Assembly (NCBI GenBank): GCA_016278415.1
Contig: JADQBV010000176.1
Span: 1 to 25,852 of the forward strand
DNA length: 25,852 bases
Origin: Halanaerobiales bacterium
Lineage (GTDB): Bacteria > Bacillota_F > Halanaerobiia > Halanaerobiales > DTU029
Direction: 5' to 3'
How positions within the stretch are numbered: position 1 is the stretch's first letter; the number at the start of each line of letters is the position of its first letter. The notes beneath the pieces were generated by a model. That model was not told the DNA's origin. It made no database searches and was given only the letters and a program-made list of their open reading frames with translations. The translations under genes and the position numbers were made by a program. Positions 7,958-15,639 of this stretch are shown here, piece by piece.

Positions 7958-8923
7958 TTACCTAGGTACTTCTATCTTTCTTAGAATCTCTTTTATTACC
8001 TGCTCTGGCTTGACTCCCTCAAGCTCTAATTCTGGTTTTAGAATAACGCGGTGGCGTAATGTAGGTATTGCCATTTTTTTAATATCCTCAGGTATAACAT
8101 AATCCCTTCCATTATATGCAGCACAGGATTTGGCACATTGTAATAAGGATACAGAACCCCTTGGAGAACTTCCTATTTCAATTATATCGCTCTTTCTAGT
8201 TTCAGCAACTATTTCAACTATATAATTAATCAAGTCATCATCAACTTCTACTTCTTGTACCAGCTTTCTGCAATTATGAATATCCTCAGCAGTACAGACA
8301 GCCTGTATATCACTTTTGTCCAGCTCTTTACTGGAAAACCCTTTATTATGACGGCTTACTACTTCGGCTTCAGCAGTAATTGATGGATAATCAATAATAA
8401 TTTTCATTAAAAAACGATCTATTAAGGCCTCTGGCAGTGGGTATGTACCCTCGTATTCCAGTGGATTTTGTGTGGCTATAACCATATAAGTTGATGGTAG
8501 TTCATATAACTCCCCATCAATAGTAACCGCCCTCTCCTCCATTGCTTCTAATAGACCAGCCTGAGTCTTAGGTGGAGTACGATTGATTTCATCACCAAGT
8601 AAAAAATTAGTAAAGATAGGACCTTTCTTTAACTCAAATTCCCTTAACTGCATATTGAAAATTTTAGTACCAGTGATATCTGCAGGCATTAAGTCTGGGG
8701 TGAATTGTACTCGCTTAAAGTCTAATGTTAATGTCTTTGATAACGCACGGACCATTAGGGTTTTAGCTAAGCCTGGTACACCTTCTAGCAATATATGACC
8801 TCCACTAAGTAGAGTAATTAAGCTAAGTTCGATTAATTCTTCCTGCTCAACAATTACCTTTTTTAATTCCTGTTTTATCTTCTCCATTAATAAGCTAAGA
8901 TCTATTCTTTCAGCCTTTTCCAA
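7958..8923 (-). CDS. MoxR family AAA+ ATPase
   Basis: A 321-residue soluble AAA+ ATPase of the MoxR family. It has Walker A GVPGLAKT (residues 48-55), Walker B LLGDE (108-112) with the MoxR-typical EINR, sensor-1 region TQNP (151-154) with the following EYEGTYPLPEALIDRF, and a C-terminal lid with SPRGSVSLLQ and VIPEDI. MoxR ATPases are chaperone-like and act with vWA/DUF58 proteins on complexes or maturing proteins, usually near the membrane. The start is TTG at 8921-8923 with AAGGAGTG seven bases upstream. The first 22 bp overlap the end of the DUF4350 gene, so translational coupling is likely. Family identity is secure; the client protein is unknown. Confidence 0.94.
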   Translation of the reverse strand: MEKAERIDLSLLMEKIKQELKKVIVEQEELIELSLITLLSGGHILLEGVPGLAKTLMVRALSKTLTLDFKRVQFTPDLMPADITGTKIFNMQLREFELKKGPIFTNFLLGDEINRTPPKTQAGLLEAMEERAVTIDGELYELPSTYMVIATQNPLEYEGTYPLPEALIDRFLMKIIIDYPSITAEAEVVSRHNKGFSSKELDKSDIQAVCTAEDIHNCRKLVQEVEVDDDLINYIVEIVAETRKSDIIEIGSSPRGSVSLLQCAKSCAAYNGRDYVIPEDIKKMAIPTLRHRVILKPELELEGVKPEQVIKEILRKIEVPR

Positions 8924-9897
8924 TGTTTTTCACTCCTTTTTTGTAAATGATATTTTAATTTTTCTAGGCTATTAATAATTTGAATAGCCCCTTTCTCCTT
9001 TATATTCTCATCTTTATTATTCATATACTGATAGACTTTTTTTGCAGTACTAAGTGAAGGCAAGTTCTCTCCCTTCCAATATTCCAACCAATCATCTTCA
9101 GAATAGGCAATCTCCTTTAAAAAGTCATGATAATAATTCTCCAAGATTAAATCCCAGGACCCCGCCTGTCTATATAGTGCGGCAGCAGAATATAAATACT
9201 CATTCTCAACCCGTTCTTTTTCTTCAATATATGGAATTGGCTTACCAAAGCGCCTTCCTTTAAAGTAAAAGTAGGCAAATAGAGTAATCAATATCTGATA
9301 TAGAATAAATTTTACTCCCAGTGGCGTAAAATCCCATAATGACATCTTGCTCATCCCAGTATATAGGTGTGTTTCATTAAAATACAGTTTATCATAATTA
9401 TATTCATCTATAAGTTCAAGTAGTTTATATGCCTTATTTGTTTCCTTAATAAGGGTTTTATTTGTAATATCAGTTACATCAGATACTATAATATAGCCCT
9501 CTTCGATTTCATAAACCTCTATTTCCCCTTTATATTCAGGAATTAGATCATCCAGATTAAAATAGAGTTTAGCTGGGGTAAGATATACCAATATGCCACC
9601 CTTTTTCACCCATTCATTGAGATCATCATTATATATATCAAATCTCCCAAAGTTGGCATCTGCTACAATTTGAATGCTATCGGTACTAAAAGATTGAACA
9701 GGGTTTTCTGTCCTTTCTACAGGATATCCTAAGTTAATTAATGCCTCATAAAAGACACTAGTGCCTAAGTGGGATTTATTTAAGACTGAATAAGCTGGAA
9801 ACTGACTATTCATTTTTGTAGATATGAAGAAAGCACCATATAAGATAATAGGAATCAGGATTACAAGTACTATAAACTCTCTATTTTTGCTTTTCAT
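8902..9897 (-). CDS. DUF4350 domain membrane protein
   Basis: A 331-residue protein with an N-terminal membrane helix (residues 9-27). An external domain follows, with HLGTSVFYEALINLGYPVER and, later, EWVKKGGILVYLTP, which match DUF4350, a domain related to the glutamine-amidotransferase/IFT52-like fold. A second membrane helix lies near 200-216, followed by a cytoplasmic tail rich in charged residues. The ATG at 9895-9897 has GAGGT eight bases upstream. It overlaps the DUF4129 gene by 17 bp at its start and the MoxR gene by 22 bp at its end, so the three are surely one transcript. DUF4350 proteins recur in MoxR/DUF58 clusters; their biochemical role is not known. Confidence 0.82.
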   Translation of the reverse strand: MKSKNREFIVLVILIPIILYGAFFISTKMNSQFPAYSVLNKSHLGTSVFYEALINLGYPVERTENPVQSFSTDSIQIVADANFGRFDIYNDDLNEWVKKGGILVYLTPAKLYFNLDDLIPEYKGEIEVYEIEEGYIIVSDVTDITNKTLIKETNKAYKLLELIDEYNYDKLYFNETHLYTGMSKMSLWDFTPLGVKFILYQILITLFAYFYFKGRRFGKPIPYIEEKERVENEYLYSAAALYRQAGSWDLILENYYHDFLKEIAYSEDDWLEYWKGENLPSLSTAKKVYQYMNNKDENIKEKGAIQIINSLEKLKYHLQKRSEKHWKRLKE

Positions 9898-10522
9898 AGT
9901 CTTTTACCTCATTCCACAGCTGGTTATTTCTACTATTCCATTTCTCATATATCTCTCTTTGGCATTGCTTATGTCCGTACCAGATAGAATTGTAGATAGC
10001 AATAAGCTCACTAAAATCCTTCTGCCCAGGGAAATTAGCTTCCTTTAATTGTAGGCTTAATTCTAGATTTGTTTTAGCTTTATCTAGATATAGAATGGTT
10101 TGCTCATGCATTAAAAATAAAAGTGCAATAAAATCATAGCGTATAGCCTGTCTATAATCACCTTGTTTCTTTAACTGATCTGCTTTACTCCTTAGACTAC
10201 CTGGTGTTGTAGTTTCATCAATTTTCTCCCCTAATATTTCTTTAAGCCTGCTCTGTTTATCAAAGCCTCGTAATATTGTTACAACTACTAAAGCAATAAT
10301 AGCAATTAAAACTAAAGAGGCTATTATTATAAGGATAGTTGAAAGATTCTCCGGGACTGAAGGAGATATATCCCAATTAAGATTAGTTAATCTCTCAACT
10401 ATCCAGTCTCTCATAGTAAGATTATCTATAAAATTTCTAAAGAAATTATGTAGATGACTATATTCTTTATGGTCTAATATTCGATTAATAGTACTATCAA
10501 ATTCATCTTGTGGAGGAATCAC
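9881..10522 (-). CDS. DUF4129 domain membrane protein
   Basis: A 213-residue protein: polar N-terminus, one strong membrane helix (about 62-84), then a cytoplasmic DUF4129-type helical domain. The characteristic stretch is KADQLKKQGDYRQAIRYDFI followed by ALLFLMHEQ, with a conserved late Trp-Tyr (SIWYGHKQ) near the end. DUF4129 is often fused to transglutaminase-like proteins or encoded beside DUF4350 and MoxR; here it is separate and no transglutaminase is present. The start is GTG at 10520-10522 with AAGGAAG seven bases upstream, overlapping the upstream membrane gene by 20 bp. Function unknown, but operon membership is clear from the overlaps. Confidence 0.8.
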   Translation of the reverse strand: MIPPQDEFDSTINRILDHKEYSHLHNFFRNFIDNLTMRDWIVERLTNLNWDISPSVPENLSTILIIIASLVLIAIIALVVVTILRGFDKQSRLKEILGEKIDETTTPGSLRSKADQLKKQGDYRQAIRYDFIALLFLMHEQTILYLDKAKTNLELSLQLKEANFPGQKDFSELIAIYNSIWYGHKQCQREIYEKWNSRNNQLWNEVKDYEKQK

Positions 10523-11510
10523 TAGATTGCTTCCTTTCCGTGTTTTCTTGTATACGCATTACATTTAATATAATATCATAACCTTCTCTTTCAAACCGCC
10601 GGTTGAAATATAAAAGGGTAAGCATAATTGAACTAATAGGTCCAATTATCAACCAGTTTATCAACACTAAAGGGCCATTTGCATATTGATAAATACTGGT
10701 CATAAAGGAAAAATAGTTAATCTCCAAACTTAAAAGCTTCATTATTAAATAAGCGATACCAGTAATAAGACCGACAAAACTCTGTAATGATATATTAATC
10801 GCATAGACAATCAAGACAAATAAAATTATAGTGGCAAATATTTTCCAAAATTTATTTTTTACCAGTTCGTAACTACGTTTTATACTATTAATAACAGTTT
10901 TTTGTTCTATTACCATAACCGGTATTGAAAAAATAAAGATAGTTGTATATGCTAAAATAAACAAAGTTACAATCAAAAGTAAAATTACCATTAAGATAAT
11001 TATCATAACCTCACCTAAGCCAAAAACATTTGCTGTGAAAATACTATCGATTATTGGAAACATCCTGTAAAAAACAAAGCCAAAAATTAAAATAAAGGGA
11101 ATAGACAGTAAAAATGCAGTGATTACAATGCCCAGCACTTTAATTATAGACTTTAAAGCGGTTTTGATTACTTGTGCAGCGTAAAACCTTGTATCAAAAA
11201 ACTCTTGACTGGTTATTTTGCTAATACCCACTTGATATCCTGAACTTATAGTCATTACTATTACAAAATACAAAAAACCTATTAAAATCATAAAAGTGAA
11301 AACAAGAATGTCAGGAGGGTTAGCAAAAAAATCCCCGCCAATAGTAACCGCTATAATAGCCCCTACAATTCCAGCTAAAAATAGTAAAATTAGTAACCCT
11401 ATTAGGGCAGTAATTCCATAACCAATGGAATATATAACAATTGTTTTGATATACTTTCTCAAAATATCAAAAGACCTGTCCATTATTTCCGCAAGACTCA
11501 TTGTATCCAT
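10503..11510 (-). CDS. polytopic membrane protein, YciC/GPDPase-membrane-domain-like
   Basis: A 335-residue very hydrophobic protein with about six or seven membrane spans. It begins MDTMSLAEIMDRSFDILRKY, an amphipathic lead seen in membrane proteins related to the membrane domain of glycerophosphodiester phosphodiesterases and to YciC-like proteins. A motif-like stretch, KTVINSIKRSYELVKNKFWK, sits before the last spans. No catalytic domain is present. The ATG at 11508-11510 has AAGGAGA seven bases upstream. It is the first gene of the overlapping run ending in MoxR and probably DUF58, and overlaps DUF4129 by 20 bp. The specific family is uncertain; the membrane topology and operon place are clear. 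Confidence 0.7.
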   Translation of the reverse strand: MDTMSLAEIMDRSFDILRKYIKTIVIYSIGYGITALIGLLILLFLAGIVGAIIAVTIGGDFFANPPDILVFTFMILIGFLYFVIVMTISSGYQVGISKITSQEFFDTRFYAAQVIKTALKSIIKVLGIVITAFLLSIPFILIFGFVFYRMFPIIDSIFTANVFGLGEVMIIILMVILLLIVTLFILAYTTIFIFSIPVMVIEQKTVINSIKRSYELVKNKFWKIFATIILFVLIVYAINISLQSFVGLITGIAYLIMKLLSLEINYFSFMTSIYQYANGPLVLINWLIIGPISSIMLTLLYFNRRFEREGYDIILNVMRIQENTERKQSSDSSTR

Positions 11511-11559
11511 ATAAAAATCTCCTTTATATTTGAATCTATTTAATTCCTTCAGTTAAATG

Positions 11560-11768
11560 GCAACATTAAAAACGAATGTAGTAGCTTAGTGTCGCTTTAC
11601 CCAAGTCGATTCGGTAATACTGCAACATTAATGTCAAAATTGGTGGTGCTACATTAATGTCAAAATCAGAAGTGCTCTGGAGTGCTCTGGAGTAGTATCA
11701 ACCTTGCGTTTAAGATAGAAGAGGGCAGTGCTGCCCCACTAAAGTCGATGTGTGGGTTTTAGCGGCAG
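11560..11768. repeat. G+C-richer repeat island, possible insertion-sequence end remnant
   Basis: Two 26-bp tandem units start at 11625 and 11651 and share ACATTAATGTCAAAAT, with 22 of 26 positions equal. A degenerate third copy begins near 11562 (CAACATTAAAAACGAATGT). A 10-bp tandem (CTGGAGTGCT) follows at about 11677-11695. AAGTCGAT occurs at 11603 and 11742. GGGCAG/CTGCCC forms a short dyad at 11723-11736. By hand count G+C is about 43-48% over 11641-11760, well above the flanks. No long open frame exists. Multiple terminal direct repeats of this size are typical of IS21-family ends, so a relic is plausible, though not proven. The island lies between the M48 stop and the DUF4129 operon. Confidence 0.55.
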
Positions 11769-12914
11769 TTAGCTATCGGATAAACTGTTTTTCTTAGCAA
11801 GTATATACTCTATCCTCTCTTTAATAGGGGGATGAGATTGTTTAAAAATCTTTCTATATAAACTAACTTTTAGAGGTGAAAGGCTTTCATCAGCCAATCT
11901 GGCTAGGGCAGTAACGAAAGAGTCTGCCTTTCCCGTCAATTTAATTGAGTAAAAATCAGCCTTTTTTTCAGCTATTCTACTTAATAATAGCTGTACCGGT
12001 GATAAAACCCAGGACAATGTACTTACAAAGATTAATAAAAGTGGTATAGTATATACACTATTAAAACTAGAATATCCATACCATTCAGTGATAGTAGGCC
12101 AGAAAGTATAGATAATATATGAAATAATAAGCATCATAAAAGGCTGTATCAGTATATTCTTAAATATATCTCCATGTACTTGATGACCAAGCTCATGGGC
12201 TAAAACCGTTACAATCTCATCATAACTATACTTGTCATTAAGATTATCTCCCAGAACAACTTTTCTACTACTGCCAATACCCATTACTGCTGCGTTGGCA
12301 GCATTTATCTTAGTACTTAGATTTATCTCATAGATATCATCTATTTTAACATTTGCTTTTTTTATAAGTTCAAGTAAGCGTTCTTTCATCTCTGAATCAG
12401 GATAACTTTCTAATTTAAAAAAGATTGGTAATAATACAGTTGGAAATATAAAAGTTATAAGAACAGTAAAAATTGAAGCAAGTACAGTATAATATATCCA
12501 CCAGCTATCCGGATAATTATTTAATAAGTATAGATAACTCCTTACAGCAAGATAAAAGAATACTATTCCTAGAATAAAGGATTTAAGCTCATCTATCAGC
12601 CATTCTCTTTTGTCTTGATTGGACAATTTATATTTCCGATTTAGCTTATATTCTAAAAAATAGTCCAATGTTGATGAAAATAAACTATATAATAAATAGA
12701 AGCTAAAAATATAGACAAAAATCATAATTTCGTAAATAGCTATTCTAGTATTTATAAAACTATGAATCTTTAATTCAATTGAAAACCCTAAGAACACAAA
12801 CCAAAACAGGATATTTAAAACAGTCATCACTATGTTTGATTTTTTCTTACTATAATTATACTCTTCTGCTAATTTTCTTCTTTTTGGGTCAAACATGCCC
12901 TCAATTGTACTCAT
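11769..12914 (-). CDS. M48 family zinc metalloprotease (Ste24/CAAX protease 1-like)
   Basis: A 381-residue integral-membrane zinc protease. Several N-terminal spans (about 30-165) resemble the CAAX prenyl protease 1 N-terminal region. The catalytic motif HELGH lies at residues 240-244, and the third zinc ligand comes from EKKAD (316-320). NAANAAVMGIGSSRKVVLGD (206-223) is the conserved strand before the active site, and HPPIKERIEYI closes the domain. Such enzymes degrade or mature membrane proteins; no prenylated substrate is expected in bacteria. The start is ATG at 12912-12914 with AAAGGTG seven bases upstream; a GTG one codon earlier is too close. It is separated from the next minus-strand gene by the repeat island, so it is probably transcribed alone. 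Confidence 0.9.
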   Translation of the reverse strand: MSTIEGMFDPKRRKLAEEYNYSKKKSNIVMTVLNILFWFVFLGFSIELKIHSFINTRIAIYEIMIFVYIFSFYLLYSLFSSTLDYFLEYKLNRKYKLSNQDKREWLIDELKSFILGIVFFYLAVRSYLYLLNNYPDSWWIYYTVLASIFTVLITFIFPTVLLPIFFKLESYPDSEMKERLLELIKKANVKIDDIYEINLSTKINAANAAVMGIGSSRKVVLGDNLNDKYSYDEIVTVLAHELGHQVHGDIFKNILIQPFMMLIISYIIYTFWPTITEWYGYSSFNSVYTIPLLLIFVSTLSWVLSPVQLLLSRIAEKKADFYSIKLTGKADSFVTALARLADESLSPLKVSLYRKIFKQSHPPIKERIEYILAKKNSLSDS

Positions 12915-13266
12915 CACTTAACACCTTTTCCCATTTAGAATTTAATCTTTAATAATTCTTTTTAACTCGGCTTTATCCTATATGCTATATCTAAAATTTT
13001 TACTTTGTTATATGTAATTCCAGTATTTTTTTAGTACTCGCTATAATATTCACTATAAATACCCAGTTATCCTGCATAATTACCAATTTTTTTCTTAAAT
13101 AAAAAAAGAGCAAGTACTTAGCTTTTACCCGCTCTTTAAAAAATCCCCTAATTTATTTTTGAAAATAATTATTCTAGTAGAAATTCGACTATGTTTCATC
13201 CGAATTAACTACAAGTAGATGTTTCCCTTGAAGTAAATTTGCCGAGTACACACGGGAAAATAAGTA
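12915..13266. other. intergenic region between M48 and FMN_bind lipoprotein genes
   Basis: About 350 A+T-rich bases. It contains the minus-strand terminator at 13105-13137 and must contain the promoter of the M48 gene (12918-13080), for which I cannot pick a convincing pair of boxes. No open frame with a ribosome site was found. CTAC-AA-GTAG near 13211 is a trivial palindrome. Confidence 0.6.
13098..13137 (-). terminator. Rho-independent terminator of the FMN_bind lipoprotein gene
   Basis: Read on the minus strand, AAAGAGCGGGTA pairs with TACTTGCTCTTT, 12 bp with two G-U pairs and a nine-base loop, followed by a T run (A run at 13101-13107). On the plus strand the two wobble pairs become A/C mismatches, so the signal points to minus-strand transcription. 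It lies about 130 bases after the stop codon at 13267. Confidence 0.78.
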
Positions 13267-14055
13267 CTATTCTAAATCTTGCTCTGGATTCCTTCTAGCA
13301 TGCCTTAAGGCATTCCTGACAGCTTCTTTGTATCTAATACTTGATTGGGTGGCATTTGTATATAAGTCAACATCTATGGAGTCAGCCTCTACAAACCTTT
13401 CTGGCATCTCTTCATGGGCTTCTACAGCAGCCTCCCACTCATAAATATCAAAATCTTTCCATTCCCCTTCTCCACCTGCTTCTTTTACTTCTACAACAGT
13501 AATGTCATCATCTTTAATAGTAACTAAAGCTACGGCATAGCCATATTCTGTCCTCTCCGAACTTCCCTGATACGTCCCGTCATAATAAGTATTTTCATCT
13601 TCAACAGCATTACTATAATTCATCTTTGAATAATCCAGAGCCCTTGCAACAGCTTCTTTGTACTTCTCACTACTATCAGTTGCAGAAGTATAGACATCAA
13701 CCTCAGCTGAGTCTGCATCTACAAACCTCTCCGCCATTTCTTCACGTGCCTTTACTGCTGGCTCATATTTATATGTATCATAGTCTTTTTCATTTCCTGT
13801 AGAAAGGATCTCCATCAACTGCACATCTGTAATATTATCACCTTGAACCTTTACTTTAGCCCAGGCATATCCATTATCAGTTGCAGTAGAATAGCCTGTA
13901 AAGGTCCCAGACCCTACTTCATTCAGTTCTTCCTCTACCTCCTGTGGCTGAATTTCTTCAAGCTGATAACCTTCACAGCCAGATAGAAAAAAAAATGTGA
14001 AGAAGCTTAGAAAAATATAGATGAGTACTTTGGATGTCAACTTTTTATTAAACAT
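13267..14055 (-). CDS. lipoprotein with two FMN_bind-like domains
   Basis: A 262-residue exported lipoprotein. The signal peptide ends in the lipobox LSGC (Cys27). Two homologous copies of a domain of about 90 residues follow: residues 49-140 (GTFTGYS...) and 160-250 (GTYQGSS...). Each has the FMN_bind pattern of a beta-hairpin with DNGYAWAKV or EYGYAVALV, a DIT strand, a variable loop, and a final motif YTSATDSS (122-129) or YTNATQSS (232-239) leading to YKEAV. In known members FMN is joined by ApbE to the Thr of an SGAT-like motif; here Ser or Asn replaces Gly, so attachment at Thr126 and Thr236 is possible but uncertain. ATG at 14055 has AGGAGG upstream. No electron-transfer partner genes are adjacent. 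Confidence 0.78.
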   Translation of the reverse strand: MFNKKLTSKVLIYIFLSFFTFFFLSGCEGYQLEEIQPQEVEEELNEVGSGTFTGYSTATDNGYAWAKVKVQGDNITDVQLMEILSTGNEKDYDTYKYEPAVKAREEMAERFVDADSAEVDVYTSATDSSEKYKEAVARALDYSKMNYSNAVEDENTYYDGTYQGSSERTEYGYAVALVTIKDDDITVVEVKEAGGEGEWKDFDIYEWEAAVEAHEEMPERFVEADSIDVDLYTNATQSSIRYKEAVRNALRHARRNPEQDLE

Positions 14056-14178
14056 AAATGCCTCCTATATACTTTTTGCTTTATAGTTATTAATATCAAA
14101 ATATAACATTTATAGTTTTAGTATATGGGGCGTTATTTATACTTAAAATTATTAGCTAAAAACCAGAAATTTTTACTT

Positions 14179-14559
14179 CTATCTAAAAGTCCAAAAATTA
14201 TTACCTATAAAATTTAATACTATTACAGATAACATTGCTAATAATTCAGCTACCAATTCGTTATAATGAAGATACTCAACCATAGAGTAAATTAATAACA
14301 ATTTGCTTAAGATAGATAAAATATTAACTATTAAAAATTTAAGAAAGATTTTATTTGAATGTTCTTCTTTAAAAGTCCAACGCAAATTCCAGAAATAACT
14401 ATTCAATAAACCAGCAATATATGCAAAAATACTGGATATTAAGTAATTTATATTAAAAAAATCAAATAATATTAAAAAACACAGATATGATATAAGCGTA
14501 TTAGATAAGCCTACTATTGAAAACTTAATTAATTTTTGAAAATTATTCCTTTGTTTCAT
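14179..14559 (-). CDS. GtrA family membrane protein
   Basis: A 126-residue four-span protein of the GtrA family. It starts LIKFSIVGLSNTLISYLCF, with the typical NSYFWNLRWTFK after helix two and the mirrored GNNFWTFR at the C-terminus. GtrA-type proteins are thought to flip polyprenyl-phosphate-linked sugars across the membrane. It lies 41 bp after the GtrB-type glycosyltransferase on the same strand, and the pair is a recurrent two-gene unit. The ATG at 14557-14559 has GAGGG about nine bases upstream. The specific sugar cannot be told. Confidence 0.88.
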   Translation of the reverse strand: MKQRNNFQKLIKFSIVGLSNTLISYLCFLILFDFFNINYLISSIFAYIAGLLNSYFWNLRWTFKEEHSNKIFLKFLIVNILSILSKLLLIYSMVEYLHYNELVAELLAMLSVIVLNFIGNNFWTFR

Positions 14560-14600
14560 TTTCTATTCCCTCTTCAAAACCAAACATATCTTTAATTTAT

Positions 14601-15506
14601 CTACTGAGGACGTCTTTTAAGTTCTTTATATATTCTAGCAATATATTCACCCATTATGCCAAGTGTAAGGAGTATAAATCCTCCTAAGAATAAAGTAGAT
14701 ACCATTAACGAACTCCAACCTGGCACAGTATTATTTGTTAGAAACTTAAGATATACTATGTTAAGTATATAAATAAAGCTGACTATAGATATAATACTCC
14801 CCACAATTGTAGCAATTTTAAGAGGAAATGTGGAAAATGAGGTTATACCATCCATCGAAAATTTTAACATTTTCATTAAAGAATATCCCGTTTCGCCACT
14901 ATATCTTTTGTCCCTATCATATTCAATATATGTCTGTTTAAAGCCAATCCATGTTACCATCCCTCTAATAAATCTATTCTTCTCAGGCATCTTTTTTAAT
15001 TGATCAACAACCCTGGAACTCATTAATCTAAAATCTCCTGTATCTAGGGGTATATCTATTTCAGTTATTAAATTTAATATTTTATAAAACATCTTCGCTG
15101 TAAACTTCTTAAAAAAAGACTCGCCAATACGATTCTTTCTTTTAGCATAAACTACATCGTAACCTTCACGATGCTTCTGATACATTTCTTCTATTAATTC
15201 AGGGGGATCTTGTAGATCAGCATCTATTAATACAACCGCCTTCCCATTTGATTGATCAATACCTGCAGTAACGGCTATCTGATGACCAAAATTTCTAGAA
15301 AAATCTATTAAACGTATAAATTGATCATTTGAAATTAAATTTTTAATAATACTTACAGAATCATCTTTACTACCATCATTGATGAAAATTATTTCATAAT
15401 CGAGAGCCATCTGGTCTCGTAAAACTTTAATTAATCTATTATACAAGGGAATAATATTATCTTCTTCATAGTATATTGGTATAATAACTGATATATCTTT
15501 TTGCAT
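14601..15506 (-). CDS. GT2 glycosyltransferase, GtrB/DPM1-like (polyprenyl-phosphate sugar synthase)
   Basis: A 301-residue family 2 glycosyltransferase. It has an N-terminal nucleotide-sugar fold (ISVIIPIYYEEDN, then FINDGSKDDS, then DADLQD at residues 95-100 with the DxD metal site). The acceptor-side motif is DTGDFRLMS. Two C-terminal membrane helices (about 228-252 and 265-285) end in GEYIARIYKELKRRP, typical of GtrB/DPM1-like enzymes that move a sugar from a nucleotide donor to polyprenyl phosphate. The start is ATG at 15504-15506 with AGAGGGG eight bases upstream; the GTG three codons earlier overlaps the ribosome-site region. It is followed by GtrA, which supports a synthase-flippase pair. 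The sugar is not predictable from sequence. Confidence 0.9.
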   Translation of the reverse strand: MQKDISVIIPIYYEEDNIIPLYNRLIKVLRDQMALDYEIIFINDGSKDDSVSIIKNLISNDQFIRLIDFSRNFGHQIAVTAGIDQSNGKAVVLIDADLQDPPELIEEMYQKHREGYDVVYAKRKNRIGESFFKKFTAKMFYKILNLITEIDIPLDTGDFRLMSSRVVDQLKKMPEKNRFIRGMVTWIGFKQTYIEYDRDKRYSGETGYSLMKMLKFSMDGITSFSTFPLKIATIVGSIISIVSFIYILNIVYLKFLTNNTVPGWSSLMVSTLFLGGFILLTLGIMGEYIARIYKELKRRPQ

Positions 15507-15639
15507 AAACCCCACCCCTCTAATTACTATTATTTGTTATGAACATAATTTATATAGGTATTACTTAAATATTTTCACAATAATCCTTAAGTGTAAGCCA
15601 TTTATTAATAAAACCACTAATCAAATTTTTTTCAGCTCT

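Noticed and set aside
11625..11695. CRISPR-like array
   Set aside because: Only two near-identical units with ten-base intervals that are not spacer-like, and no cas genes.
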